Assembly (NCBI GenBank): GCA_027451905.1
Contig: DAIDHV010000004.1
Coordinates: 1 to 64,000, forward strand
Origin: Armatimonadota bacterium
Lineage (GTDB): Bacteria > Armatimonadota > Fimbriimonadia > Fimbriimonadales > Fimbriimonadaceae
Reading direction: 5' to 3'
DNA length: 64,000 bases
Both the position numbers and the translations under genes were made by a program. This document shows, piece by piece, positions 8,888 to 18,549 of this stretch (within the stretch, counting starts at the first letter, position 1; the number at the start of each line of letters is the position of its first letter). Under the pieces are notes generated by a model that was not told the origin of the DNA, searched no databases, and was given only the letters and a program-made list of their open reading frames with translations.

Positions 8888-9876
8888 AGAGAATTCCTGC
8901 CATTGTTTTGTTGGCAGTTGTTTGCCTGTTGCTTCTCTACGGATTCTTGGCTTTTACTCAACTTTCAGTCGCTTCAGCGATGAGCGATCTCATCCATGGA
9001 AGCCTAGGTGGCTCAAGCCAGATAAGCCAAACTTTTCAGCATGCCACTCCTCTCTTAGTTGCGGCAGTTGCGGTCTTTGTAGCTCTAAGGGCGGGATTGT
9101 TTAATATTGGGGTTGAGGGCCAATTTGTCATAGGCGCGCTTGCAACCGGATTCATTGGGACCAAACTAAGCGGAGGGTTGGGGATGACGGTTGCCATTTT
9201 TGGAGGAGCGGCAATGGGAGCCCTTTGGTCATTCCCAGCCGGTTGGATCAAAGCTTACAAAGGCGGTCATGAAGTTATCACAACGATTATGCTGAACAGC
9301 GTTGCCGGCTACATTGCAGTCGGCTTGGCAAGTGGCCCCATCAAGCAAGCAGGTCAGGAAAGCCCCCAAACCGCAAAGATATTAGCCACGATGCCATCTA
9401 TACCCATGGGTGGGCTAAGCATCAGTTGGGCAACTCTCATTGCTTTTTTTCTTCCATTGTTAGCTGGATTCTGGTTCTCAAGATCAGTAAAAGGATTTGA
9501 GACGGATGCAACCGGTGCCAACATCCACGCTGCCCGCCAAGCGGGGATCAATACCAAGAGGGTGATCGTGCGCACGATGGTTGTTTCTGGCGCGATTGCA
9601 GGTTTAGCCGGTGCTTTGCAAGTGGTAGCTTACTCTCATCGGTTTTATCCTGATATTTCCTCTGGCACTGGCTTTGATGCGCTGGGGGTCGCTTTATTGG
9701 CGGGCTCTTATAGCTGGGTTTTGATACCAGCCGCATTTGCTTTTGGGATGCTTTATCAGGCAAGTCCGCTTCTTCAGATTGATGGCCTTCCCAAGGGGAT
9801 TGTGGATATTTTGCTTGCCATCATGATCATTGTGGGCGCGGCGATTAGGTTTAGGAGGCTGAAAGCTCTTGGCTAG
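8884..9876 (+). CDS. Nucleoside-type ABC transporter permease 1 (NupP/YufP-like)
   Basis: This 330-residue permease has about eight hydrophobic segments. The first is a signal-anchor at residues 5-25, and the family motif LRAGLFNIGVEGQF follows at about 75. A conserved GHEVITTIMLNSVAGYI stretch and a cytoplasmic loop GANIHAARQAGINTKR, which contacts the ATPase, are also visible. It pairs with the next gene to make the channel of a BMP-class importer for nucleosides or related compounds. I chose the ATG at 8884 because it overlaps the ATPase stop as ATGA; a start at 8779 would lie deep inside the ATPase gene. Substrate specificity is inferred from family only. Confidence 0.92.
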   Translation: MKRIPAIVLLAVVCLLLLYGFLAFTQLSVASAMSDLIHGSLGGSSQISQTFQHATPLLVAAVAVFVALRAGLFNIGVEGQFVIGALATGFIGTKLSGGLGMTVAIFGGAAMGALWSFPAGWIKAYKGGHEVITTIMLNSVAGYIAVGLASGPIKQAGQESPQTAKILATMPSIPMGGLSISWATLIAFFLPLLAGFWFSRSVKGFETDATGANIHAARQAGINTKRVIVRTMVVSGAIAGLAGALQVVAYSHRFYPDISSGTGFDALGVALLAGSYSWVLIPAAFAFGMLYQASPLLQIDGLPKGIVDILLAIMIIVGAAIRFRRLKALG

Positions 9877-10768
9877 TTTTGGAGTGTTGCTTGCCGTCTT
9901 TTTGATCAGCACCATTCAACTGGCGGGGCCGCTTGTACTTTCCGCCTGCGGAGGGTTTACCAGCGAACGGAGCGGAGTCATCAACATTGCCTTGGAAGGC
10001 AATATGTTGATTTCGGCGGCGGTCACAGCAATAGTCGCCTTCTCCACGAAGAGTGCTATTCTTGGCGTTACGGCAGGAGTCTGCTCGTCGGTCATGACTT
10101 CATCTTGCCATTGGCTACTCACTCAGATTTATCGCCTAGATCACGTTGTGAGCGGCATGGCGATTAATCTCTTCGCGCTGGGAGCTACCAATTTTCTCAA
10201 CCAAAAGGCCACGGGAGTCATGTCGAACGGCTCAATGCCCAAGTTGGCAAGGCTCGAAGTTGCCTTTGGTGGCCAAAAAACTTACATCAGCATCTATTTG
10301 TTAATCGCCTACTTGCTACCCTTTGCGCTGCACTACTGGATGAAAAACACGCGGGCTGGATTGCGGCTATGTGCAGTGGGAAACGATCCCGAAAAAGCGA
10401 GGCTGGCGGGAATCAAACCCGTCTATGTTCGACTTTTCAGCCAGCTAGCAACCGGTTTGTTTACAGGCTTGTCTGGCGCCATGATTGCCGACAGCGCGGG
10501 CAGGTTTACTGATAATATGACGGCGGGGATGGGCTACATTGCTTTGGCAGCGCTGATTATGGGCGGCTGGATGCCCGTACCCGCCTTTTTGGCATGCTTG
10601 GCATTTGGTGCCTTTGAAGCCTTGCAAATCTCGTTGCAAGGCACCCATATTGCGGGGATATCCATCCCCGTCCAGATTTGGCAGTCGGCACCTTATTTGC
10701 TGGCCATCGTTGCTCTTGCTGGAGCCATCAAAAAAACTACTCCACCGTACGGACTCGGAAAGCCATGA
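9869..10768 (+). CDS. Nucleoside-type ABC transporter permease 2 (NupQ/YufQ-like)
   Basis: This 299-residue integral membrane protein has the second-permease signature SERSGVINIALEGNMLISA at about 30-50. The DHVVSGMAINLFALGATNF stretch is near 90, and the ATPase-contact loop AGLRLCAVGNDPEKARLAG is near 165. It starts with TTG and overlaps the first permease by 8 bp. Its own stop overlaps the next gene as ATGA. This unbroken coupling from gltX onward implies one long transcript. With the preceding two genes it makes a full transporter core that lacks only the binding lipoprotein. Confidence 0.92.
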   Translation: MASFGVLLAVFLISTIQLAGPLVLSACGGFTSERSGVINIALEGNMLISAAVTAIVAFSTKSAILGVTAGVCSSVMTSSCHWLLTQIYRLDHVVSGMAINLFALGATNFLNQKATGVMSNGSMPKLARLEVAFGGQKTYISIYLLIAYLLPFALHYWMKNTRAGLRLCAVGNDPEKARLAGIKPVYVRLFSQLATGLFTGLSGAMIADSAGRFTDNMTAGMGYIALAALIMGGWMPVPAFLACLAFGAFEALQISLQGTHIAGISIPVQIWQSAPYLLAIVALAGAIKKTTPPYGLGKP

Positions 10769-11976
10769 TTTTGCAGCATCCCAAACCTCTGCCCGCGCCA
10801 CCCGCTAAGTTGGTGACATCGATTTCAACTTCAATTGCCCTCCTCACGAAGTCAAAGAAAACCTACGTTACTGCCGATCTCGTGGCAAACAATACAGTGG
10901 CACGAGCCGAAATTTGGATCAAATTTCCGGCTCAGGTCTATGCAATTTGCTCGTATCCAGAATCTTCAAAAAACAGGCCCGACACCTGGAAATTCCACCT
11001 GAGCAAGTATGGATTATTGGCAGTTGACCCCGTAAGGCAGTGGTATTGGCGCTCTTTGAGCCCATCATTAAAGGCGCAAAAAACCTTATACAATCAGTTT
11101 ATAACTGACCTTCCGCCCCCTGCACGGATTATAGTCAGCCCTGGAAGCGCGCTGACTCTTTTTGATCAGGTGCTAAAACTGAATAGCGGTTGGAAGTCTG
11201 TTGTTACCAGCACAAACCTTGTTTGGACAGGAACCAGCAAAGTAGGAAACGTGACTTTAAGCTTTGACCGGAAAACCAAACTTTTGCACGAGTTCACCGA
11301 GCGGCTGCAGCTTAAATCCGGAAAGTTTGATGTTGCCCAATGGCAGTTTCATTATCATAAATGGGTCAACCCCGCTGATCTTGTTGCCCCATCAAACTTT
11401 ATTTCTACTGGCCTTTTTTCGGTTGCGGCTGCCTATCCAAACTATGGAATCGGCAAAGCATCGGAACTGGCAAAGAGATCGGTCCAGTTTTATGACCACC
11501 ATCACAACATTGAGATCCAATCGATAACTGCCTCAAATAACTTCACCGTCACAATGACTAATGGCAATATTCAGGTTCAAGGTCAAGGGTATTCCTGGAC
11601 ATTTGGTCATGGTTATTTTGGATGCAAAGTCGGCACCAAGGCAACAAAACAGCCACTTGCCTTAGAGCAATTACCAGAAGAACTCCTTAAGCGCAACCTG
11701 CCAGTCACTAGGCTTATTCTAACTTTAGTAAGCGGACACAACTTTGCGGAGAGAAGCTTTTTGGCGGGCTATGAAGGCCAATTGGTGGGACAATTGCAAC
11801 TAGATGGAAGAAAGGTAGACCTTGTTCAACTTCGAGGGCCGGCAGTTCAAGTCATGCTATCCGTTGATGATGCGACTGGCTTTATTGATGAATTAGAAAG
11901 CACAACCTACGATTCAGAGGGCAAACCGCTCTCAAAGCAAGACATCCGCTTTAAGCTCCTTAGCCCCAAATATTAA
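10765..11976 (+). CDS. Protein of unknown function at the end of the nucleoside-transporter operon
   Basis: I do not recognise this 403-residue protein. It lacks a clear signal peptide or membrane helix and is rich in alternating polar and hydrophobic residues, which suggests beta structure. It holds perhaps two copies of a LolA/DUF2092-like fold: residues 20-90 contain YVTADLVANNTVARAEIW and a DP..QWYWR pattern. A YSWTFGHGYFGC segment and a His-rich YDHHHNIE segment lie later. I chose the ATG at 10765, which overlaps the permease stop as ATGA; a start at 10678 would run through the permease gene. Tight coupling suggests it works with, or is co-expressed with, the importer. The stop shares the bases TTAA with the stop of the convergent S41 gene. 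Confidence 0.72.
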   Translation: MILQHPKPLPAPPAKLVTSISTSIALLTKSKKTYVTADLVANNTVARAEIWIKFPAQVYAICSYPESSKNRPDTWKFHLSKYGLLAVDPVRQWYWRSLSPSLKAQKTLYNQFITDLPPPARIIVSPGSALTLFDQVLKLNSGWKSVVTSTNLVWTGTSKVGNVTLSFDRKTKLLHEFTERLQLKSGKFDVAQWQFHYHKWVNPADLVAPSNFISTGLFSVAAAYPNYGIGKASELAKRSVQFYDHHHNIEIQSITASNNFTVTMTNGNIQVQGQGYSWTFGHGYFGCKVGTKATKQPLALEQLPEELLKRNLPVTRLILTLVSGHNFAERSFLAGYEGQLVGQLQLDGRKVDLVQLRGPAVQVMLSVDDATGFIDELESTTYDSEGKPLSKQDIRFKLLSPKY

Positions 11977-13265
11977 ACTCGAACGGACTTCCCGTCGTTT
12001 GCGTTTTGATCTCTCTTAGCAAGAGCCTGAAGAGCCGCCTTGATGCCAGGGTCTTTTGTCAATGAAGGCACAATTGGAGTCGTCGCCAAGATGTCAGGCT
12101 TGACTCCCTTGCCTTCAAGGCGCCGTCCATCAACCGACACATAGTCATACTTAGGGCACTCTAACATAAAACCATCTGCAATTTGATAGATTTCGGAAAC
12201 CAAAACCGCACCTGCGGACTTTTGGCCAATGATAACCGCATTTCGGGTTTCTTTGAGTGCCTCTGCTGCAATTTCTGCAGCGCTTCCCGAGCCTTGATTG
12301 ATCAAAACCGCAATATGGCCTTGGTAGTTGGGGTGGCCAGGGATGCCAGCAACAATTAACCGGCCAGCTGCGGGAATGCCTTGAGCCACTTTGACCACAT
12401 CCACCTTGCCAGGGTGATCCTTTTGATAGGCCTTGATCTCACGGGGAGTAATGATTTCACCGATCGCGGTGTCTGGCTTCAAGGTCAAGGATAAAAACTG
12501 AAGCATGTTCAGCAGGGCACCACCAGGATTTGACCGCAGGTCAACGATGAGGTTTGGAACGTCATGGGCTTGGTCTAGTAAATCTTGGATTTTTTGAGCA
12601 TCGTAGGTGATGTCAAAAGTTGGGACCGTCAAAATGTCTGTCGTCTTATTGACTTCCTGCAGCGTGGCAGGAATTGTAATATCAAACGGTTCTCGGGTTA
12701 AGACATATTTTTGAACCTTGCCGTCGTCGTGTTTAACTTCTACATTAACCTTAGAGTTTTTCTTACCTCGAAGGTGCTCCAAGATGTCGGTTTTATCGCC
12801 ATTCACCGATTCTATGAGATCGCCAGGGCTTAGGTGGGCTGCATAAGCCGCCGAACCCTTAAAAATCCTTGTAATGAGGATGCCATCTGGCTCTTGAAAA
12901 AAGGAAATTCCGATGCCAACAATGGAGTGGTCAATTCTGCTCCTCGATTCATTTGGAGTCATCAGATAAATGTGGCTGACTCCAAATTTGGATACCGCAG
13001 ACTGCACAGCGGCTGCAAATTGATCATCAGTCTTTGCTTTGGCGATTTCCGACTTGTCTTTGGATACGTAGGATTCCCACTTCGAAAAATCCACGTTTGG
13101 CACAAAGGCTTTATCTTCTAGAATCTTGCGTATCGATGCAAGGACCTGATCCTTGACCTTAGAAGTGAGCGGGGCGGTTGCTTGACCATAAGAAGCTCCA
13201 ACCAAGGCCAATAAAAGTCCACTGGCCGCCAAAAAACGAGCGGCGCCTAAAAGCTTAGATCGCAT
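11973..13265 (-). CDS. S41-family C-terminal processing peptidase with PDZ domain
   Basis: This is a 430-residue exported protease. A signal peptide runs from MRSKLLGAARFLAASG to about residue 28 (ASYGQA). A helical region follows, then a PDZ domain (about 105-180, with VGIGISFFQEPDGILI and LSPGDLIESVNG), then the catalytic domain. The nucleophile Ser lies in GSGSAAEIAAEAL and the Lys in IGQKSAGAV. The PDZ domain would gate access of protein C-termini to the Ser/Lys dyad. I chose the ATG at 13265 because it places the signal peptide at the N-terminus; a start at 13307 adds 14 residues. The gene is monocistronic or first in a minus-strand run and converges on the unknown gene with a shared TTAA stop. 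Confidence 0.9.
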   Translation of the reverse strand: MRSKLLGAARFLAASGLLLALVGASYGQATAPLTSKVKDQVLASIRKILEDKAFVPNVDFSKWESYVSKDKSEIAKAKTDDQFAAAVQSAVSKFGVSHIYLMTPNESRSRIDHSIVGIGISFFQEPDGILITRIFKGSAAYAAHLSPGDLIESVNGDKTDILEHLRGKKNSKVNVEVKHDDGKVQKYVLTREPFDITIPATLQEVNKTTDILTVPTFDITYDAQKIQDLLDQAHDVPNLIVDLRSNPGGALLNMLQFLSLTLKPDTAIGEIITPREIKAYQKDHPGKVDVVKVAQGIPAAGRLIVAGIPGHPNYQGHIAVLINQGSGSAAEIAAEALKETRNAVIIGQKSAGAVLVSEIYQIADGFMLECPKYDYVSVDGRRLEGKGVKPDILATTPIVPSLTKDPGIKAALQALAKRDQNANDGKSVRV

Positions 13266-13449
13266 AACTATCCTATATTTACGTTCGAAGGGCCATGTTA
13301 AGTTCAAGAGACTTTGGCAAAGATGCCTGAAGAACTACTGATATTAACTCAATTGAGAGGCAAGGTATCAATGGGTTTGTATTTCTGTCCGCTATGATGA
13401 ATTGGCTTACAGCTAACTCGAAAAAAGGTTTGGCCTCTTCCAGGTTCAA

Positions 13450-13740
13450 CTAAGGTTCCGGTGAAACTTCAACGCGAATTCCAATTGAGGAGATGATCTT
13501 GGCGACGTGTCTGCACTGTTGTTCTCCGTTCACAAAAACCACGGCTTTGCCGTAATGGTCAATTTCCCATGTGGCATCATAGGCTTCTTGTTCTGTGCAG
13601 TCGGTTGCCAGCATCAGAATGACGATGACTTCAAGGTACGTATTGACGTCATTGTTAAACGCGGTTACATACCAGCGATCCTCTTTTTGAGAATCATTGT
13701 TTTGAAGGAGCGGACGCTCTTGAATTGTCGTACCTGACAT
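13450..13740 (-). CDS. clpS: ATP-dependent Clp protease adaptor ClpS
   Basis: This small 96-residue protein would bind N-degron substrates and hand them to ClpA/ClpC-ClpP. A flexible N-terminus is followed by the core WYVTAFNNDVNTYLEVIVIL, with NND matching the usual NDD of ClpS. EQEAYDATWEIDHYGKAVV follows, with the conserved His and GKA, and the C-terminal VEVSPE resembles the family end. I chose the ATG at 13740; a start at 13827 would overlap the membrane protein gene by 74 bp. It lies 13 bp after that gene on the same strand. Several other proteostasis genes (ftsH, lon, hsp20) lie nearby on the same strand. Confidence 0.88.
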   Translation of the reverse strand: MSGTTIQERPLLQNNDSQKEDRWYVTAFNNDVNTYLEVIVILMLATDCTEQEAYDATWEIDHYGKAVVFVNGEQQCRHVAKIISSIGIRVEVSPEP

Positions 13741-13753
13741 TCTTAACATTAGT

Positions 13754-16057
13754 TTACGACACATTTTGTCGAGAACGGTTTTGCTGAACTCGCTTGCCCG
13801 CGTAAACAATGCAGGCAACGAGCGCAAATAAAGCAGGATTTAGAAAGGCACCTTTTGCCGCTTTTTGACCATCAGTTGAGACAAATGTTACAGTTTGGAT
13901 TCCAGCTGAAGGCAATGTTACGGTCGGCCATGGCGTCCAGTTGATAGGCAATTGATGCCCGCTAGCTTCGGCGATCCAATCATGCTGCAAGTCATCTCTT
14001 AAAGTTAATGGGCCTGGGCCAGTGGCTTGGACCGTTACACTCACCGCATTTTGACCAATGACTTTAGCGGGCCCATTTGGAGTTGAAGCTCGGCCCGGTC
14101 CAGCTAAGGGATAGATGTACCCAAATGATGTTTGCTGGGGAGTTGAGTGGATCTGAGTCAAGAGTTTGGTGGACCAGACTTCGGTGACGCCAGCATCGGC
14201 AAGCGCCTGGGGATCAAATTGGGGAGTCACGATCATCATGTTCCCATTTTCAGGGGGGCTTGACGACCCTTGATCGATGGCATCCAACCTTGCTTGGGCT
14301 TCTTTTCTGATCAAAGAGTCATAACCGCCGACGGTGTCAATGCCGCTTAATGCCAAAGTATTGGGAGGAGCAAGGGCAGAAGGAGACGTCAGCAAACTCC
14401 AATCCCCCATGACAACTGCAACGCGGCCTGTTGGCTTTTGTTGGATCGGCAGGCTGGGATGCCCAAAAAATAGGACCGGATATAAAACCAAAGGCTGCAA
14501 AAAGCAGAGTCCAACCGTGCCAACGCACCTCAGTTTTTTCTCGATTGGTACCAAAAGGATCAAAGCAAAGCCACCGGCAAAAGCAAAGCTTGCAATAGCG
14601 CCAACTAATACCTTAGGACCAATTAGCCCCAGAATCCCTAATTTTGCAAACACTGGATTCCAAACCTCGCTGCCCTGTAGATTCAAAATGGCAATTCCTA
14701 CCAGCAAAGAAATCGCCAACGCGGCTAGCCCAATTTGAACATTCTTCTTTGTCACACGGTCTTCTACAGCCGTCAGGGCAAGTCCAGAGGCTAGGCAGCC
14801 AGCCAGCACTAGCAGACATCCGGCTCGACCGGGCGAGCCAGTTGCGGCCCAGCCCGGAATCAAGTAGTAGAACAAGGCATTCAGAGGCGTTCCAAAGGCA
14901 AGCAAGGCACCCAAGCCTCCGATGGCAATGACGGGGGATAATTGACGGTTTTTATAAGAGCCATAACCCAGAAATAGGGCAAAAAAAACAAGAGGACCAA
15001 ATGAGAAAGCAGTCTCGGCAAAGTCGGCCCCTCGATAGACATAAGCCGGCCAATAGGCCTGCAGTTGGGTGTTGCCATCTGAACCGACGCCTTGATTTGG
15101 GGTTCCAAGAAGGCTAGATGACGCTAAAGAGGGCAGTTCGGTCCATTTGTCAGCGCCCGAGATGTAAGCAGAATATCCATCGGAGGTAGGTTTAGCTTGC
15201 CGATGAGATTGCTGCCCAAGGCGAAGCACAGGCAGCAGTTGCAGTGAACTTCCCGCTGCCATCACAACGATGGCAATAGCAAGACCTGCTAAAAGGAGCG
15301 AAGACTTCTCTTTGGATGAAGGTTGATCGGATTTGGCGGTGAGATTGGCCAAAAAAGCCGTAATGAGCCACAGTAAAGTTGCTATGAATCCGTAAAAAGC
15401 AAACTGGAGATGACCGGCAAGAATCATCATGCTTGCACAGATTCCAAGCCAAAAGCCAGACTCTAGTCTCTTGCTAGGAACCGTGACCAAAAGATGAGCG
15501 CAAAGAAGGCACCACGGAATCCAAGAAACTGTCTCAACTACGCTGGAAAGAGGAGCCCAACTCATGAGGAATGCCGAAGTAGAAAAGGCAGCCCCGCTGA
15601 AAGTAGATCCTAACTGCGACCCACCAAGCACTCTCACCAGAGCATAGCAGCCCAATCCCGCCCAAGCCATATGAAGTATGGCCAGAACCATAATTCCGAG
15701 CCCGGTGGGAAGCCCTAAGACCCCAATCAAGATGTGAAGCGGATACAATCCGCCAGACTGAGAATTGGCAAGAAGGGGAGTTCCGTTAAGAATGTAAGGA
15801 TTCCACCAGGGAGCAATTCCTTGGTGCCAAGAGTGAAACACCTGTTGGCGCCAGCCAAAAAACTGAAGCACAGAATCCATCTGCAGCACGTCCCATGGTC
15901 GAGAAGGGGCTGGTCCGTTCCAGGGTGCCAAATGGCGAATTTGGCTCCATGGTCCTAAGGTTTTTCCTTGGATCAAGGGAACGAAAAAGGTAAGGAAGCT
16001 GCCAAGAAAAATTAGCAATGGGCCAAAAGGCAGTTTGAACCCAAAGCGATTCTTCAT
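13754..16057 (-). CDS. YfhO-like polytopic membrane protein (putative GT-C-type glycosyltransferase)
   Basis: This 767-residue protein has about a dozen hydrophobic helices and a soluble C-terminal region of roughly 200 residues that ends in one more helix. The N-terminal part has the pattern typical of YfhO proteins: DSVLQFFGWRQQVFHSW, then GIAPWWNPYILNGTPLLANS. Members are linked to glycosylation of wall or teichoic polymers in Firmicutes; the function here is inferred only. A short TPR gene lies 6 bp upstream and clpS 13 bp downstream, so the three probably form one operon. No glycosyltransferase with a known acceptor is adjacent. Confidence 0.8.
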   Translation of the reverse strand: MKNRFGFKLPFGPLLIFLGSFLTFFVPLIQGKTLGPWSQIRHLAPWNGPAPSRPWDVLQMDSVLQFFGWRQQVFHSWHQGIAPWWNPYILNGTPLLANSQSGGLYPLHILIGVLGLPTGLGIMVLAILHMAWAGLGCYALVRVLGGSQLGSTFSGAAFSTSAFLMSWAPLSSVVETVSWIPWCLLCAHLLVTVPSKRLESGFWLGICASMMILAGHLQFAFYGFIATLLWLITAFLANLTAKSDQPSSKEKSSLLLAGLAIAIVVMAAGSSLQLLPVLRLGQQSHRQAKPTSDGYSAYISGADKWTELPSLASSSLLGTPNQGVGSDGNTQLQAYWPAYVYRGADFAETAFSFGPLVFFALFLGYGSYKNRQLSPVIAIGGLGALLAFGTPLNALFYYLIPGWAATGSPGRAGCLLVLAGCLASGLALTAVEDRVTKKNVQIGLAALAISLLVGIAILNLQGSEVWNPVFAKLGILGLIGPKVLVGAIASFAFAGGFALILLVPIEKKLRCVGTVGLCFLQPLVLYPVLFFGHPSLPIQQKPTGRVAVVMGDWSLLTSPSALAPPNTLALSGIDTVGGYDSLIRKEAQARLDAIDQGSSSPPENGNMMIVTPQFDPQALADAGVTEVWSTKLLTQIHSTPQQTSFGYIYPLAGPGRASTPNGPAKVIGQNAVSVTVQATGPGPLTLRDDLQHDWIAEASGHQLPINWTPWPTVTLPSAGIQTVTFVSTDGQKAAKGAFLNPALFALVACIVYAGKRVQQNRSRQNVS

Positions 16058-16063
16058 CTGGGG

Positions 16064-16426
16064 TTAAGGGCAATAAACAATCTGCTGTTTTGCCTTTTCA
16101 TGAGTTGGATCGGCAGCAAGAATGAGGCGCAAGTTTGCACAGGCCTCATCGCTCATCCCTAGCATCATTTGAGTCATCGCTAGATCGTATCGAATTTCTA
16201 GATTGCTAGGGTATTTTTCACAAAGAGACTGAAGTGTTGCCAGTGATCCGTCAAAGTCTCCTTCGAACCCCTGAATCAGCCCCATTTGGTGGACTGTTTT
16301 CGAGTGATTGGGCTCGACTGCTAGAACTTTGTTAAATTCGGCTTTGGCAAGGTCATATTGACCCCCGCACCTGTATTCAAAACCTCGCTGGAAGGTTGCT
16401 TCGACGTCCACGCTCATACAGTTCAT
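16064..16426 (-). CDS. Small TPR-repeat protein
   Basis: This 120-residue protein is composed almost entirely of about three tetratricopeptide helical pairs, for example QYDLAKAEFNKVLAVEPNH and DEACANLRLILAADPTH. It has no signal peptide or membrane segment and is likely a cytosolic protein-interaction module. ATG codons at 16426 and 16417 are both possible. The second gives MSVDVEATF, and neither has a strong ribosome-binding site. It is followed after 6 bp by the YfhO-like gene, suggesting joint expression. Another short TPR gene lies at 62854-63273. The partner is unknown. Confidence 0.75.
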   Translation of the reverse strand: MNCMSVDVEATFQRGFEYRCGGQYDLAKAEFNKVLAVEPNHSKTVHQMGLIQGFEGDFDGSLATLQSLCEKYPSNLEIRYDLAMTQMMLGMSDEACANLRLILAADPTHEKAKQQIVYCP

Positions 16427-16483
16427 CTTTAATTATATAGCGCAGATTGAACTTTTTGTGGGGACCTATCGTCTAATTAACTT

Positions 16484-18424
16484 TTAGGCAGGTCCCGGTT
16501 CAAGTCTTGGAGGCGTCGAAGGGCTCTTGACCGATGGCTCGTTAGACTGTGGTTCGTCGGTATTTGATCCGCCCAGCTTAGGTGGGATTGCCAATGGTTC
16601 TAAAGGCTCGCCCGCCATAACTTGCAAGAATTCTTCTCGATTCAAGGTTTCTCTTTCCATCAACGCAACCACTAGCTGATCCAACTTGTCTCGATGCTGA
16701 GTCAGCAAATCCTTGGCGCGAACGTGGCAACGATCCACAATAGACCGAATTTCTTCATCAATGATCCTTGCCAATTCTTCGGAATAGCTGGGGCCGTCAT
16801 GATAATCCCTTCCTAAAAATGGATTTCCTGAATGATGCTCCAGAGCCAAGGGCCCTACCCTCGCGCTCATACCAAGCTGAGTCACCATGGCGCGCGCAAT
16901 TCTTGTCACCCTCTGTAAGTCCGAGGTGGCACCAGAATAAGCTTTCCCAAACACCAATTCTTCTGCAACCTTGCCTCCAAGCAGAACAACAATTTCATCT
17001 ACCAGTTCATCCTCGCTTTCCGTGTACTTGTCTTTTTCCGGAATCTGCTGAGTGTAGCCAAGGGCCCTGCCTCGTGGCAGAATCGTGACTTTGTGAACAG
17101 GATCAGAATTCTCAAGAACCTCGCCAAGAACAGCGTGGCCAGCTTCATGATAGGCGGTTACTTTGCGTTCCTCATCATCCATCAAGCGGCTTTTGCGTTG
17201 AGGACCTGCCATCACCCGGTCCAGAGCCTCTTCTAACTCGGCTCTGCCGATTTTTGTGAGGTTTCTCCTAGCAGCCAAAAGGGCCGATTCATTAAGAGTG
17301 TTAGCGAGGTCAGCACCAGTGAATCCGGGTGTTCTTCTTGCGACAACATCAAGGTCCACGCTTCCATCAAGGGGTTTGCCCTTACTGTGAATTTGGAGAA
17401 TCGCTAATCTGCCCTTGGCATCGGGTGGGTCTACCACGATTTGGCGGTCAAACCGGCCCGGACGCAGTAACGCAGGATCAAGAACGTCGGGGCGGTTGGT
17501 TGCGGCAACCATAATGACGCCAAAGTTGCTTTCAAAACCATCCATCTCAACTAACATTTGGTTGAGGGTTTGCTCGCGCTCATCATGTCCGCCTCCTAGT
17601 CCGGCGCCTCGCTGCCGACCCACCGCGTCAATTTCATCAATAAAAATGAGGGATGGCCGATGGGCTTTTGCGGTTTCAAACAGGTCTCTTACCCTTGCCG
17701 CACCAACGCCAACAAACATCTCAACAAAGTCCGAACCAGAAATATGGAAGAAGGGAACACCCGCTTCACCGGCAATGGCTCTGGCAAGGTGAGTCTTTCC
17801 GCAGCCGGGAGGGCCCGTCAAAAGAACGCCTTTGGGGATTTTTGCCCCCAAGGCTGCATATTTCTTTGTGTTCTTGAGGAAGTCCACGATCTCACTTAAC
17901 TCTTCCTTGGCCTCATCAATGCCTGCGACATCCGCAAATGTTACTTTGACTGAATTTTCGCCCGCACGCTTGGCTTTGCTTCTTCCAAAGCTGAGGGCTT
18001 GATTTCCGCCCGCTTGTCCCGCCCGAAAAACCAGGAAGTACACAACCAGTAAAACCAGCGCCGGCACCAAAATGACCGATAAAATGCTGAAAATGTAGGC
18101 GCTGACTGGTGCACTGCGCTGATTCCAGGCAATCTGGTTATCGTTCAATTCTTTGGCCAACGCGGCACCAGCTGCGGTCTTTATGGAAGGTACGTTAGCT
18201 ACAAATTTCTTGCCGTCTTTTAACGTGCCGGAGAGTTCTTCTTGCTGCCAATCCGCTTGGATAATTGATCTCTGCTTAATATCAGTTGCAAGTTCATAAG
18301 ATTTAAGCTTAATTGGTCCCGGACCCAAAAGCATCTTGCCATCCGGAGAAAGCATAAGGGCGCCGATGAAGACTGCGGCGACAACCGCCAGCAAAATGAT
18401 AAGGGTCTTGTAAGGTTTGTTCAA
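16484..18424 (-). CDS. ftsH: ATP-dependent zinc metalloprotease FtsH
   Basis: This is a 646-residue membrane-anchored AAA+ protease that degrades misfolded membrane proteins and regulators. Helix 1 is at residues 7-24, a periplasmic domain spans about 30-105, and helix 2 is at about 110-133. In the AAA module, Walker A GPPGCGKT is at 204-211, Walker [12 protein letters not shown] is near 259-269, and the second region of homology runs [20 protein letters not shown]. The M41 domain has HEAGH at 426-430 and the third zinc ligand Asp in SGATSDL. A Pro/Ser-rich tail of about 40 residues ends the protein. The 125-bp gap to tilS upstream suggests its own promoter. All catalytic residues are present. 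Confidence 0.97.
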   Translation of the reverse strand: MNKPYKTLIILLAVVAAVFIGALMLSPDGKMLLGPGPIKLKSYELATDIKQRSIIQADWQQEELSGTLKDGKKFVANVPSIKTAAGAALAKELNDNQIAWNQRSAPVSAYIFSILSVILVPALVLLVVYFLVFRAGQAGGNQALSFGRSKAKRAGENSVKVTFADVAGIDEAKEELSEIVDFLKNTKKYAALGAKIPKGVLLTGPPGCGKTHLARAIAGEAGVPFFHISGSDFVEMFVGVGAARVRDLFETAKAHRPSLIFIDEIDAVGRQRGAGLGGGHDEREQTLNQMLVEMDGFESNFGVIMVAATNRPDVLDPALLRPGRFDRQIVVDPPDAKGRLAILQIHSKGKPLDGSVDLDVVARRTPGFTGADLANTLNESALLAARRNLTKIGRAELEEALDRVMAGPQRKSRLMDDEERKVTAYHEAGHAVLGEVLENSDPVHKVTILPRGRALGYTQQIPEKDKYTESEDELVDEIVVLLGGKVAEELVFGKAYSGATSDLQRVTRIARAMVTQLGMSARVGPLALEHHSGNPFLGRDYHDGPSYSEELARIIDEEIRSIVDRCHVRAKDLLTQHRDKLDQLVVALMERETLNREEFLQVMAGEPLEPLAIPPKLGGSNTDEPQSNEPSVKSPSTPPRLEPGPA

Positions 18425-18549
18425 ACTATCTTAGGTTCCAGTTCTAGCGGCACGAGCCTTTAGGTCGGAGTCGCGTGATTTACTTATTACTTACGCAGAC
18501 TCTGCACCCGACATTCTATTATGACGAATTTTGCTTGAGATGCTAAACC

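Noticed and set aside
14334-14931. Plus-strand open frames of 95-134 codons within the YfhO-like gene
   Set aside because: Antisense shadows of a long membrane-protein gene with clear hydrophobic helices.
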